DNA of 8,632 nucleotides from Pseudonocardiales bacterium (GTDB lineage Bacteria; Actinomycetota; Actinomycetes; Mycobacteriales; Jatrophihabitantaceae), in the NCBI GenBank assembly GCA_025465405.1, contig JAODNL010000333.1:1-8632 (forward strand), in the 5' to 3' direction. A model generated the notes under the pieces. It was given only the letters and a program-made list of their open reading frames with translations. It was not told the origin of the DNA and did not search any database. The position numbers and the translations under genes were made by a program. This document shows, piece after piece, positions 1 through 6,175 of this stretch (the stretch's first letter is position 1; each line of letters starts with the position of its first letter).

Positions 1-31
1 CAGATCGCCCGCAACAGCACCGATGTGAACT

Positions 32-220
32 ATGGCTTCCTTCGCAGCAATAGCTCGAGCTTTACAACAAGTCCAAACGGACTTGCCTCCGTGTTCCGGC
101 AATCCGCACGATCCATCAATGTGCGAACTCCGAGTAGATTATATTGGGCCGTTGGTCTCTGGGCCGCGGCGGTACCGACAGCCGCTCGCGTTATCCGCAG
201 AGACTCAGGCGATGTCATGA
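32..220 (+). CDS. possible small protein of unknown function, coupled to the cyclase gene
   Basis: This 62-residue reading frame runs from ATG 32 to a TGA at 218-220 and overlaps the preferred start of the next gene by ATGA (217-220), the usual arrangement for translational coupling. An in-frame TGA at 26-28 fixes its upstream limit. I do not recognise the product. It starts MASFAAIARALQQVQTDL, has two cysteines, and shows no signal peptide or membrane segment. There is no clear Shine-Dalgarno sequence before ATG 32. The overlapping frame from 25 is also open here and base composition does not separate the two. The overlap with ATG 217 is the main argument; the frame may be chance. Confidence 0.3.
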   Translation: MASFAAIARALQQVQTDLPPCSGNPHDPSMCELRVDYIGPLVSGPRRYRQPLALSAETQAMS

Positions 221-1431
221 CACGAGAACACTTTCGGATTCTCGCCGCGGGTGAGTGCTCCGCTGTATTGCCGGTTCTTGCGCAGCTGGCACGCGACGGC
301 TCGAGTTTTCGCATGCTACCGTTTTCTTCCGTCGAAGACGTAGCGATGCATCTGCAATATTGGACGCTGGATCTTCTGTTCGTTGATGCAGACTGCACGC
401 GGGTTTCCGCGGCCAAGCTATGTCGCGCGCTGAAGGAGCATCCTTCAACGAGGTTGTTGCCAGTGCTGGTGGTGAGCTGCAGTGCACGCGCCTGTGGCAA
501 AGCTCTCGCTGCGGGTGCGGATGATTTCCTGACGCCGCAGATTCCGCGCCAAGTGCTGTTGACTAGGCTTGAGGCACACACTCAGCTCAGCTTGGCACGA
601 CGGAAGGTCGCGTTGGCACTGATTGAAGCGGACGAGCCTCTCGGGGAGACGATTCGGCAGAAGGTCCATCACTTCCTCTTGCCGCGCACGGAGGCGCGGA
701 TTCTAGGAAAGCGTGGTTCGTTCGCCGGTCCGCCGGACGGTACACAGGCTGTTGTCCTGTTAGCTGCCCTGCGTGGCTTCAATCGCCTCTGCGAATATAT
801 CAGCCCGGAGCGCCTTAAGCCCCTGCTGGACGAGTACTGTTCGCTCCTCTCGGAAATTACGTATCAGCACGAAGGCACGATCTTTCAAACGGACGGCCGC
901 TGTCTGCTGGTCGGTTTCGGCGTGGGACATGGGCCTTCCCACGGCGCGGAGCGGGCCTTCCGCGCAGCGCAGGAAATGCTTACTCGATTTGACGAACTCG
1001 CCGATGTGTGGCGCAAACGGTTTCGCTTGCTTGCTGGCCTTAGTATCGGTCTCAATGAGGGAAGCGTGGCCGCTGCGACCGGAGGAGGGCCCCGGTTCAC
1101 GTATTCCGCTCTCATCGGGGATGCCGTGAACGTCGCCTCGCGCCTTTGTCAGCGGGCGCGTGCGGGTGAGATGGTGTTGTCGGCAGCCCTGAAGCATTCC
1201 CTCGATGCGCAGGGTCTCATCTTCCCAGCAGTGGGTCTTCCGCCCCTCTCTGTGCGGGGCCGCTCACAGCCCGTCGACATTTTCTGCGCATGCTTGCAGA
1301 GACGTATGAACCTGTACGGCCAGACGTACCTTGAAGAGCCTTGGAATCAAAGAGTCCCTTCTGATCAGGAGATACTGGAGGTTTCAGCGCCGTCTCATGG
1401 GCGAGTGGGGGTTGAGTCACATCGTCCTTGA
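217..1431 (+). CDS. receiver-like domain fused to a degenerate class III adenylate/guanylate cyclase domain
   Basis: A 404-residue protein, probably cytoplasmic. Residues about 5-124 resemble a CheY-type receiver: D57 (LLFVDAD) sits where the phosphoacceptor is expected and the GADDFLT segment is present, but the lysine that normally follows is replaced (TPQ), so phosphorylation is doubtful. Residues about 177-355 form a class III nucleotide cyclase domain. The motif IGDAVNVASRL keeps the transition-state Asn305 and Arg309, but both metal-binding aspartates appear lost: LAALRGF replaces FADIRGF (A184), and TDGRCLL replaces IGDAVM (R228). The substrate-binding lysine position is Gln. The enzyme is therefore probably inactive, or a partner subunit or sensor. 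ATG 217 is chosen because it begins at the receiver domain and overlaps the upstream frame by ATGA. The frame stays open to the left window edge (GTG at 25), but those extra 64 residues resemble no domain. Base composition is lower in GC than the rest of the window. Confidence 0.82.
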   Translation: MTREHFRILAAGECSAVLPVLAQLARDGSSFRMLPFSSVEDVAMHLQYWTLDLLFVDADCTRVSAAKLCRALKEHPSTRLLPVLVVSCSARACGKALAAGADDFLTPQIPRQVLLTRLEAHTQLSLARRKVALALIEADEPLGETIRQKVHHFLLPRTEARILGKRGSFAGPPDGTQAVVLLAALRGFNRLCEYISPERLKPLLDEYCSLLSEITYQHEGTIFQTDGRCLLVGFGVGHGPSHGAERAFRAAQEMLTRFDELADVWRKRFRLLAGLSIGLNEGSVAAATGGGPRFTYSALIGDAVNVASRLCQRARAGEMVLSAALKHSLDAQGLIFPAVGLPPLSVRGRSQPVDIFCACLQRRMNLYGQTYLEEPWNQRVPSDQEILEVSAPSHGRVGVESHRP

Positions 1432-1526
1432 GCGATTGCATGGCGCCCGACAAGCCGGCTGAAATCGAATCGGATCCGACTGATTCCGGCAGGCATGACA
1501 CCGCCGGTGATCGACTTGCGACCCAT
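1395..1526 (-). pseudogene. N-terminal fragment of a phage-type tyrosine integrase (arm DNA-binding domain)
   Basis: A 43-codon frame begins at ATG 1526 with a near-ideal Shine-Dalgarno sequence (GGAGG, six bases before the start). Its first residues, MGRKSITGGVMPAG followed by SRIRFDF, match the N-terminal arm DNA-binding region of DUF3596-type phage integrases, from memory MGRK..TGGV.P.G..RIQFDF. After about residue 22 (near base 1460) the similarity stops and the frame ends at 1395, inside the 3' end of the cyclase gene. The catalytic domain is absent, so this is a truncated remnant. It lies 16 bases past the monooxygenase stop on the same strand. The family is known to me mainly from proteobacteria, unlike the monooxygenase next to it. 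A chance short frame is unlikely given the SD plus motif, but no database match was run. Confidence 0.6.
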
Positions 1527-1542
1527 AACGAACCTCCGGAGC

Positions 1543-3039
1543 TCACACACCAGGCGGTCCGAACCAAGTGGTTAGCGCGTCAGCGAGCCCCAGCTGGGTT
1601 AGGTCTCCCACCCAGGCCACATTTCCGTCGGGCCGAATCAACACGGCGGTGGGAGCAGTGACCGCTCCGAGTGCCGGAAGCTCCCACGTACCAACGTATT
1701 TGGCGTCGATCAACTGAACCCGATCCGCCCATGGAGTGATGTCGAAGGCGCCGGGCTCACCGAGGTTGAGTAGCACCGGCCGGGCATCGTGCAGCAGGGT
1801 GAAGACCCGCAGCGGGCCGTTGGCGGTGACCAGGTCGAGATCGGGCATGCGGCGTCCGAGCAGCGGGTGTCCCTCGCCGAGGTCGTAGTGAATGTCCAGA
1901 CCAGACATCATCGCGGCGAATCGTCTGCGGGGCTCGTCCATGCCGAGGAGCTCGGACATTGTGTCGCGCAGTGCCTTCGTGCGGTCGTCCGGGCGGCGAA
2001 GCGCGACTGAGGCCATCGTGTTGCGCAGCACGCGGGCAGCGACCGGGTGCCGTTCGGCGTGGTAGGTATCCAGGAGGCTTTCCGGCGATGTTACCTTGAC
2101 CACCTGGGCCAGCTTCCACCCCAGATTCACCGCATCCTGCACACCGGTCTGGAGGCCCTGTCCACCGTCCGGGGGATGCACGTGTGCGGCGTCGCCGGCC
2201 AGCAGCACCCGTCCCTTGCGGTAGGACGCCGCCTGCCTGGTCATGTCGGTGAACCTGGAGATCCAGGTGGGACTGTGGACCCCGTAATCGGTCCCGCATA
2301 CGGCGATGAGCGCCTCGCTGAGATCGCGCGGGGTGGGTTCGGTCGTGGGTCCGACGTGCTGTTCGGTCACCATGACCCGCACCGGCCCCCCATCCATGTA
2401 GACCACCTCGCCGTCGCGGATCTCGTACTCCACCCTGCCGAAGGAATGGACGCCAAGGGCATCGCGATGCATGCCCAATTCCGGCTCCTCGGCCATCTCG
2501 ACCTCGGCGATCAGGCTGCTCGTTGTCGGATCCGACCCGGGAAACTCGATGCCGGCTGCTTTACGGATCAGACTGCGTCCTCCGTCGCACCCGACGAGAT
2601 ACTCCGCCCGCAGCGACTGGCCGTCGGACAACTCGACGCCGACGCCGGTCTCGTCCTGCGCGAACCCGGTCACCTCACGTCCGCGGTAGATCGTCACCGC
2701 CAGTTCCCCGACCCAGCCGGCCAAGATGCGCTCGATGTGGTTCTGCCACAGCCCGAGCCCGTAGTTGTGCCGGGTAGGACAGTCGCTGATGTCCAAAGAG
2801 ACCCCGGCGAACCCGGCGACCTGCGCCACCTGCCCCTCCGAGAGGAACCGATCGGCGATTCCACGCTGATCGAGAACCTCGATCGTGCGCGAGTGCAAAC
2901 CGCCGGCGCGCGAGCCGGCGAGATCCTGGCTGGCGCGCCGCTCGACAATCGCAACGTCCACGCCCGCCAACGCCAACTCGCCCGCCAACATCAGCCCCGT
3001 CGGACCTCCTCCGGCGACCACCACCACATGCTCGGTCAT
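1543..3039 (-). CDS. FAD-dependent aromatic-ring-hydroxylase-type monooxygenase (rifampicin monooxygenase/TfdB-like)
   Basis: A 498-residue class A flavoprotein monooxygenase. Such enzymes use NAD(P)H and O2 to hydroxylate aromatic or polyketide substrates in the cytoplasm. Visible motifs: the FAD Rossmann signature GGGPTG at residues 10-15 ending in VERR (32-35); the NAD(P)H/FAD DG motif CDGGRSLIRK at 151-160; and the GD motif GDAAHVHPPDGGQGLQTG at 282-299 contacting the FAD ribose. Residues about 395-498 fit the thioredoxin-like C-terminal domain of the PheA/TfdB group. Length is normal. ATG 3039 is chosen because GGAG lies seven bases upstream and the FAD fold begins at once; an in-frame start at 3150 would add 37 unlikely residues. 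Layout resembles Rox-type rifampicin monooxygenases, but the substrate cannot be read from sequence. The start overlaps the end of a decayed glycosyltransferase frame by ATGA, so translation may be coupled to that remnant. Confidence 0.9.
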   Translation of the reverse strand: MTEHVVVVAGGGPTGLMLAGELALAGVDVAIVERRASQDLAGSRAGGLHSRTIEVLDQRGIADRFLSEGQVAQVAGFAGVSLDISDCPTRHNYGLGLWQNHIERILAGWVGELAVTIYRGREVTGFAQDETGVGVELSDGQSLRAEYLVGCDGGRSLIRKAAGIEFPGSDPTTSSLIAEVEMAEEPELGMHRDALGVHSFGRVEYEIRDGEVVYMDGGPVRVMVTEQHVGPTTEPTPRDLSEALIAVCGTDYGVHSPTWISRFTDMTRQAASYRKGRVLLAGDAAHVHPPDGGQGLQTGVQDAVNLGWKLAQVVKVTSPESLLDTYHAERHPVAARVLRNTMASVALRRPDDRTKALRDTMSELLGMDEPRRRFAAMMSGLDIHYDLGEGHPLLGRRMPDLDLVTANGPLRVFTLLHDARPVLLNLGEPGAFDITPWADRVQLIDAKYVGTWELPALGAVTAPTAVLIRPDGNVAWVGDLTQLGLADALTTWFGPPGV

Positions 3040-3188
3040 CGCCACGCTCCGGCCGGCGTCACGCCGGACGGGACCAGCACGGCGCGCACACCCGCACCTC
3101 CGCGCCGAATTCCCGTAACCGCACCGCGAGTCCCACCAGCGGCTCGACAATCCCCGCGCGACACATACGTCGACAACGACACACGCAC
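3036..3188 (-). pseudogene. decayed N-terminal part of a GT1-family (macrolide/antibiotic type) glycosyltransferase
   Basis: GTG 3188, with GGGAG upstream (seven bases between GGAG and the start), begins VRVSLSTYVSRGD. One extra T at 3149-3150 shifts the frame, and the next frame continues VEPLVGLAVRLREFGAEV then RVCAP (down to about 3080). Together these match the start of UDP-sugar glycosyltransferases of the vancomycin/macrolide type (typically MRVLLSTYGSRGDVEPLVGLA). The following bases, back in the first frame, read AVLVPSGVTPAGAWR. This resembles the ALVATGVMPAGARSVAEK segment found about 110 residues into such enzymes, suggesting an internal deletion of roughly 70-75 codons. The frame then stops at TGA 3036-3038, overlapping the monooxygenase ATG. 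As it stands it would make a 50-residue peptide, possibly acting only as a translated leader. The N-terminal match is strong; the second segment is less certain. Confidence 0.65.
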
Positions 3189-3242
3189 TCTGCTACTCCC
3201 ATTTTCCGCAGGTTCTGGCTCCGGTCGGCGATTCTGCGGTAC

Positions 3243-3262
3243 GACCCGGGTCTTGCCGCAAG
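3243..3262. repeat. two adjoining palindromes, possible operator
   Basis: GACCCGGGTC (3243-3252) is directly followed by CTTGCCGCAAG (3252-3262), a 5-base inverted repeat around one base. They lie 55-75 bases upstream of the glycosyltransferase remnant's start and downstream of the VIT-family gene's terminator, so they could be a regulator site for the remnant/monooxygenase transcript. Short GC-rich palindromes arise often by chance in such DNA. I could not identify a -10/-35 pair here. Confidence 0.25.
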
Positions 3263-3285
3263 CCCCCCAGTGCGCTATACGTTGA

Positions 3286-3315
3286 AGAGGGAAAGGAGCG
3301 GTCTCCTTTCCCTTT
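3286..3315 (-). terminator. hairpin terminator downstream of the VIT-family gene
   Basis: GGGAAAGGAG (3289-3298) and CTCCTTTCCC (3303-3312) form a perfect 10-base-pair stem with a CGGT loop, extended by A3288-T3313 and, past one G-T pair, A3286-T3315. Read on the minus strand it lies about 90 bases after the transporter stop and is followed by TCTTC; read on the plus strand it is followed by TTT. The U tract is short on either side. It separates the transporter transcript from the glycosyltransferase remnant and monooxygenase. Confidence 0.7.
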
Positions 3316-3400
3316 GTCGTCCGAGCGTGCGCACCGACGCCGGCATCGCGACCGTCCCCTACCGGCTCCACTGGCCCGCTTGGGGCGCTCGATGTGAGAG

Positions 3401-3416
3401 GCGGTCAGCTGACCGC
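3401..3416. repeat. 16-base perfect palindrome across the transporter stop codon
   Basis: GCGGTCAGCTGACCGC is its own reverse complement and contains the minus-strand TGA stop of the transporter (3405-3407). In RNA it could fold as a 6-pair stem with an AGCT loop. It may act with the 3286-3315 hairpin in 3'-end formation or mRNA stability, or be a protein-binding site. It has no U tract. Confidence 0.45.
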
Positions 3417-4169
3417 GCTGCCGAACAGATGGCCGACGCCATACGTGAATGCCAGACCTACCGCGCCCCCGATCACGACTCGGAGCACCGCCCGCCGCGG
3501 GCTGCTTGCACCGATCCGGGCGCTGAGGGCGCCCGCGACACCAAGTGCGGCCAAGACGCCGATGAAGGTTACGGCCACCCGCCAGCCTGGCGGGGGGAGC
3601 AGGATCGCGAGCATCGGAAGTATCGCGCCGAGCGTGAACGACAGTGCCGATGCTGACGCTGCCTGAACTGGTTTCGCGAAGTCGTCGGGGTCCAGGTTCA
3701 GCTCCGCCGAAAGGTGGGCTGCGAGGGCGTCATGTTCGGTTAGTTCCACCGCCACCTGTTGGGCGGTGGACTCCGATAGTCCTTTGCCTCGGTACAGCGC
3801 GACGAGTTCGGCCAGCTCGGTATCCGGGTCTTCGGAAAGCTCGCGCTGTTCCTGGGCCAGTTGCGCCGCTTCGCTGTCTCTCTGGCTGCTGACCGAGACG
3901 TATTCGCCCAACGCCATCGACACCGCCCCGGCGACGAGCCCGGCGAGTCCCGCGGTGAAGATCGGACCCCGGCTGGTCGTGGCGCCGGCAACACCGAGCA
4001 CGATTCCGGCTACCGACACGATCCCGTCGTTGGCACCCAGCACACCTGCCCGTAGCCAGTTCAGCCGTCCGGCCGTACCGGCGGAGTGCGGCTCGTCCGG
4101 GTGACCAGCATCCGCGGGCGCAGCGGGGTCGGGCTGTTGGGCGGGACGCTGCGGGTCGGTGAAGTCCAT
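3405..4169 (-). CDS. VIT1/CCC1-family membrane transporter (putative Fe2+/Mn2+ transporter)
   Basis: A 254-residue integral membrane protein. The family (VIT1/CCC1, formerly DUF125) moves Fe2+ or Mn2+ out of the cytosol. Residues 37-63 carry the family's first-helix signature LNWLRAGVLGANDGIVS; residues 79-95 carry the second, AGAVSMALGEYVSVSSQ, with the conserved Met and Glu. A soluble acidic stretch at about 98-165, with many Glu residues (EQRELSEDPDTELAEL, VELTEHDALAAH), corresponds to the cytosolic metal-binding region. Three more hydrophobic helices follow at about 172-193, 196-216 and 227-250, giving five in all. The first 35 residues are Pro/Asp-rich and disordered-looking. ATG 4169 is preferred over TTG 4184 because GAGG lies five bases upstream. 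The upstream spacer (4170-4351) separates it from the sigma factor, so it may have its own promoter. The metal is inferred from the family only. Confidence 0.9.
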   Translation of the reverse strand: MDFTDPQRPAQQPDPAAPADAGHPDEPHSAGTAGRLNWLRAGVLGANDGIVSVAGIVLGVAGATTSRGPIFTAGLAGLVAGAVSMALGEYVSVSSQRDSEAAQLAQEQRELSEDPDTELAELVALYRGKGLSESTAQQVAVELTEHDALAAHLSAELNLDPDDFAKPVQAASASALSFTLGAILPMLAILLPPPGWRVAVTFIGVLAALGVAGALSARIGASSPRRAVLRVVIGGAVGLAFTYGVGHLFGSAVS

Positions 4170-4251
4170 ACCCACCTCAACCAAAGTGCACGCACATCCA
4201 GTTCACCCATTGGCGAATACCACGAAATCCATACCCAGCACTGAACCAAGG

Positions 4252-4318
4252 AACACCGCACACCTAGATTCGCGTCGTCGGAGGCGTCGCCGGCGTGGAC
4301 GGTGACGGGTGCGGTGTT
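4252..4318. repeat. 10-base inverted repeat with 47-base spacer between sigma and transporter genes
   Basis: AACACCGCAC (4252-4261) and GTGCGGTGTT (4309-4318) are exact reverse complements, with CC/GG able to extend the stem past one unpaired A. They sit 33 bases after the sigma-factor stop and about 83 bases before the transporter start. The pair could close a branched RNA structure (a terminator for the sigma operon or a leader for the transporter) or be two half-sites of an operator. No U tract follows. Confidence 0.4.
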
Positions 4319-4351
4319 GCTGAGCCGATCAACCGCTGAGTCAGACCCAGA

Positions 4352-5623
4352 TCAAGCGGATCCGACGTGATGAGCCGCGCACTGGACTGCCCGTTGTTGC
4401 ATCGTCGCGCGTTCCTGTCCGTTCGTGGCGAGGGCCGCGGCGCGAAGGAAGTGTTGACGTGCCTCGTCATGGTCCCCGGCGCTGCAGCAAAGGTCACCGG
4501 CGACTGCCGGCAGGAGGTGGTAGTTCCGCATCGCGGGATGATCGAAGAGCGGGCGGACGATGCCGAGTCCGGCCTGTGGGCCGAATGCGCGCCCGGTGGC
4601 TACGGCACGATTGAGTTCCACCACGGGCGACGGAGCGATCTGCGCAAGCCCGTCATACAGTGCCGCGATGCGCGGCCAGTCGGTGTCCGCGGCGCGTGTG
4701 GCTCGAGCGTGGCATGCGGCGATTGCTGCTTGAAGTGCGTAGGGTCCCGCGGTGCCGCGCAACTGGTCGATCCGTTCGTTGAGAGCGAGTCCGCGCCGGA
4801 TCAGCAGTCGGTCCCAACGCGTTCGGTCCTGATCCATCAGGAGCACTGGCTCACCATGTGGGCCGACGCGGGCGACGAGTCGCGACGCCTGGATCTCGAT
4901 CAGCGCGAGAAGACCGAGCGTTTCCGTATCGTTCGGAGTCAGGCTCGCGAGCATGCGTCCCAGGCGAAGCGCTTCGTCGCAGAGTTCGTTGCGGATCCAG
5001 CGATCGCCGCTGGTCGCCGAGTATCCCTCGTTGAATACGAGATAGATGACCTCCCGTACGGCGTCGAGACGGGCTGGGCGCTCCGTCGGCCCGGGCAGTT
5101 CGAAGCGGATATTCGCCGCCGCCAGGGTGCGTTTGGCCCGAACGATGCGTTGGGCGATCGTCGGCTCGGGAACGAGGAACGCTCGGGCGACATCGCCGGT
5201 GTTGAGGCCGCAAACCAGTTTGAGCGTGAGCGCTGAGCGAGCGTCCGGTGACAGGACCGGGTGGCAGGACATGAAGATCAACCCGAGGAGATCGTCGGCC
5301 AGGTCGCCGTCGACGATCTGGCCGATGTCGAGTTCCGTCGTCCGGGGAATGGTGGCAGCAACCTGTTGGTACTTGCCCCGCTGGGTGTCCCGTCGGCGAA
5401 TTAGGTCGACCGCGAGGAACCGCGCGGTCGTGTTCAACCATGCCGCCGGATTGTTGGGTATGCCCTCTCGTCGCCACTTCTCGATGGCGGCGACGAACGT
5501 GTCCTGGGCGAGTTCTTCGGCGGTGTCGATGTCACCGACGAGTCTGACGAGGCGGGCAATGATGCGCGGTGACTCGACACGCCACACCGTCGCCAGAGTG
5601 GCGGGGAGGTCGGTGGCTTCCAT
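4352..5623 (-). CDS. ECF42-type RNA polymerase sigma factor with C-terminal TPR-like extension
   Basis: A 423-residue sigma-70-family factor. Region 2 spans about residues 12-80, with AEELAQDTFVAAIEKW (35-50) and PAAWLNTTARFLAVDLIRRR (59-78). Region 4, a helix-turn-helix contacting the -35 element, spans about 115-168, with LSPDARSALTLKLVCGLNTG (124-143) and PEPTIAQRIVRAKRTL (152-167). A long helical extension (about 185-423) includes the hallmark VIYLVFNEGYSATSG (192-206) and repeats such as VVELNRAVA and YHLLPAVAGDL. This extension (DUF6596/TPR-like) marks the ECF42 group, which has no classical anti-sigma factor and is probably controlled through the extension. Length fits the group. It lies 30 bases after the DGPF gene on the same strand and in the same frame. 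No recognisable Shine-Dalgarno sequence precedes ATG 5623, so translation may depend on the upstream gene. The inducing signal is unknown. Confidence 0.92.
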   Translation of the reverse strand: MEATDLPATLATVWRVESPRIIARLVRLVGDIDTAEELAQDTFVAAIEKWRREGIPNNPAAWLNTTARFLAVDLIRRRDTQRGKYQQVAATIPRTTELDIGQIVDGDLADDLLGLIFMSCHPVLSPDARSALTLKLVCGLNTGDVARAFLVPEPTIAQRIVRAKRTLAAANIRFELPGPTERPARLDAVREVIYLVFNEGYSATSGDRWIRNELCDEALRLGRMLASLTPNDTETLGLLALIEIQASRLVARVGPHGEPVLLMDQDRTRWDRLLIRRGLALNERIDQLRGTAGPYALQAAIAACHARATRAADTDWPRIAALYDGLAQIAPSPVVELNRAVATGRAFGPQAGLGIVRPLFDHPAMRNYHLLPAVAGDLCCSAGDHDEARQHFLRAAALATNGQERATMQQRAVQCAAHHVGSA

Positions 5624-5653
5624 GACGGTGTGGCGGTCGAGTGCGGGCCCGGG

Positions 5654-6010
5654 CTACTGGAGGTCGGAATATTCGATGACGCGGCGCACGTCGATGCGTT
5701 CGGCGCCGACGAGCAGGGCGAACTTGCGGGCATGCTCGACCGCTTCCGCGAGTGAGCGGACCTCGAGGATCGCGAAGCCGGCGATCAGTTCCTTGGCTTC
5801 GGCGTACGGGCCGTCGATGACGCGTACGCGCCCGTCGGTGACCTCGACCCGGGCGCCGGCGGAGCTCGGAGCGACCCCTTCGCCCGAGAGCAGCACGCCG
5901 GCCATCGCCGATTCCTGCATGTACTGGCCGATCGCGGCTTGCATCTCGGGCGTTGGCAGGACACCGTCCTCCATCGCCTGGGTCTGATAGTGCATCACCA
6001 TGTATCGCAC
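5654..6010 (-). CDS. YCII/DGPF-domain protein, partner of the ECF42 sigma factor
   Basis: A 118-residue soluble protein of the YCII-related (DGPF) family. It starts VRYMVMHY, has the central LLSGEGVAPSSAGARV (40-55) and the signature IDGPYAEAKELIAGFAIL (65-82), in which the final Phe of DGPF is Tyr. Genes of this family are typically adjacent to ECF42 sigma genes and are thought to function with them; the biochemical role is not settled. GTG 6010 is chosen over the ATGs four and six codons later because AAGGAG lies eight bases upstream of the GTG. The frame stays open upstream to 6268, but that extension resembles no protein. It is followed after 30 bases by the sigma gene and probably forms one transcript with it. 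A TGTCGA box lies 52-57 bases upstream. Confidence 0.92.
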   Translation of the reverse strand: MRYMVMHYQTQAMEDGVLPTPEMQAAIGQYMQESAMAGVLLSGEGVAPSSAGARVEVTDGRVRVIDGPYAEAKELIAGFAILEVRSLAEAVEHARKFALLVGAERIDVRRVIEYSDLQ

Positions 6011-6039
6011 GGTTGGTTCTCCTTGTCGTGGTTCCGGCG

Positions 6040-6067
6040 CACGGCCGCGGTGGCTGTTCGCTCGACA
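6040..6067 (-). promoter_or_regulatory. candidate sigma-dependent promoter of the DGPF-sigma operon
   Basis: On the minus strand TGTCGA (6067-6062) is followed, 17-18 bases on, by CCGTG (6044-6040). From memory, ECF42 factors in Streptomyces use TGTCGA at -35 and CGA/TC at -10; here the -35 is exact but the -10 has one mismatch (CGTG). The position, about 30 bases before the ribosome binding site, is suitable. TGTCGA occurs several other times in this window, so it may be coincidence. Confidence 0.3.
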
Positions 6068-6148
6068 GTGGTGCCGATCGGCGCCTCCTGATTTCGACGC
6101 AGCCACCCGCACATCCTCGCGTAGATCAGCGAATTTCCTCTCGCCGCG

Positions 6149-6175
6149 TGTCGATTCGGATGGTCGCTGTTCGGC
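6149..6175 (+). promoter_or_regulatory. candidate sigma-dependent promoter facing the DHFR-like gene
   Basis: TGTCGA (6149-6154) is followed after 17 bases by CGGC (6172-6175), one mismatch from the CGA/TC -10 recalled for ECF42 factors. It faces the DHFR-like gene with a leader of roughly 120 bases. Together with the oppositely oriented box at 6062-6067 it would place both divergent units under the same sigma factor. Evidence is weak because the hexamer is not rare here. Confidence 0.25.

Noticed and set aside
2..28. Possible tail of an upstream gene ending in TGA 26-28
   Set aside because: Only eight codons are visible; nothing supports coding.
25..216. N-terminal extension of the cyclase frame to GTG 25 or beyond the left edge
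   Set aside because: The added 64 residues resemble no domain, the receiver begins at ATG 217, and the ATGA overlap with the preceding small frame favours 217.
1453..1490. Imperfect hairpin around TCGGATCCGA as a convergent terminator
   Set aside because: The stem has a nine-base bulge and no U tract; the bases are better explained as integrase coding sequence.
1428..1661. Plus-strand frame starting TTG 1428, overlapping the cyclase stop
   Set aside because: Most of it is antisense to the monooxygenase 3' end and integrase fragment and it has no recognisable product.
1543..3039. Naming the monooxygenase rox
   Set aside because: Motifs place it in the broad aromatic hydroxylase family; rifampicin specificity cannot be read from sequence.
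2047..3285. 412-codon plus-strand frame
   Set aside because: It is the antisense shadow of the monooxygenase, whose FAD motifs are clear; long antisense frames are common at this GC content.
4367..5236. 289-codon plus-strand frame
   Set aside because: Antisense shadow of the sigma factor.
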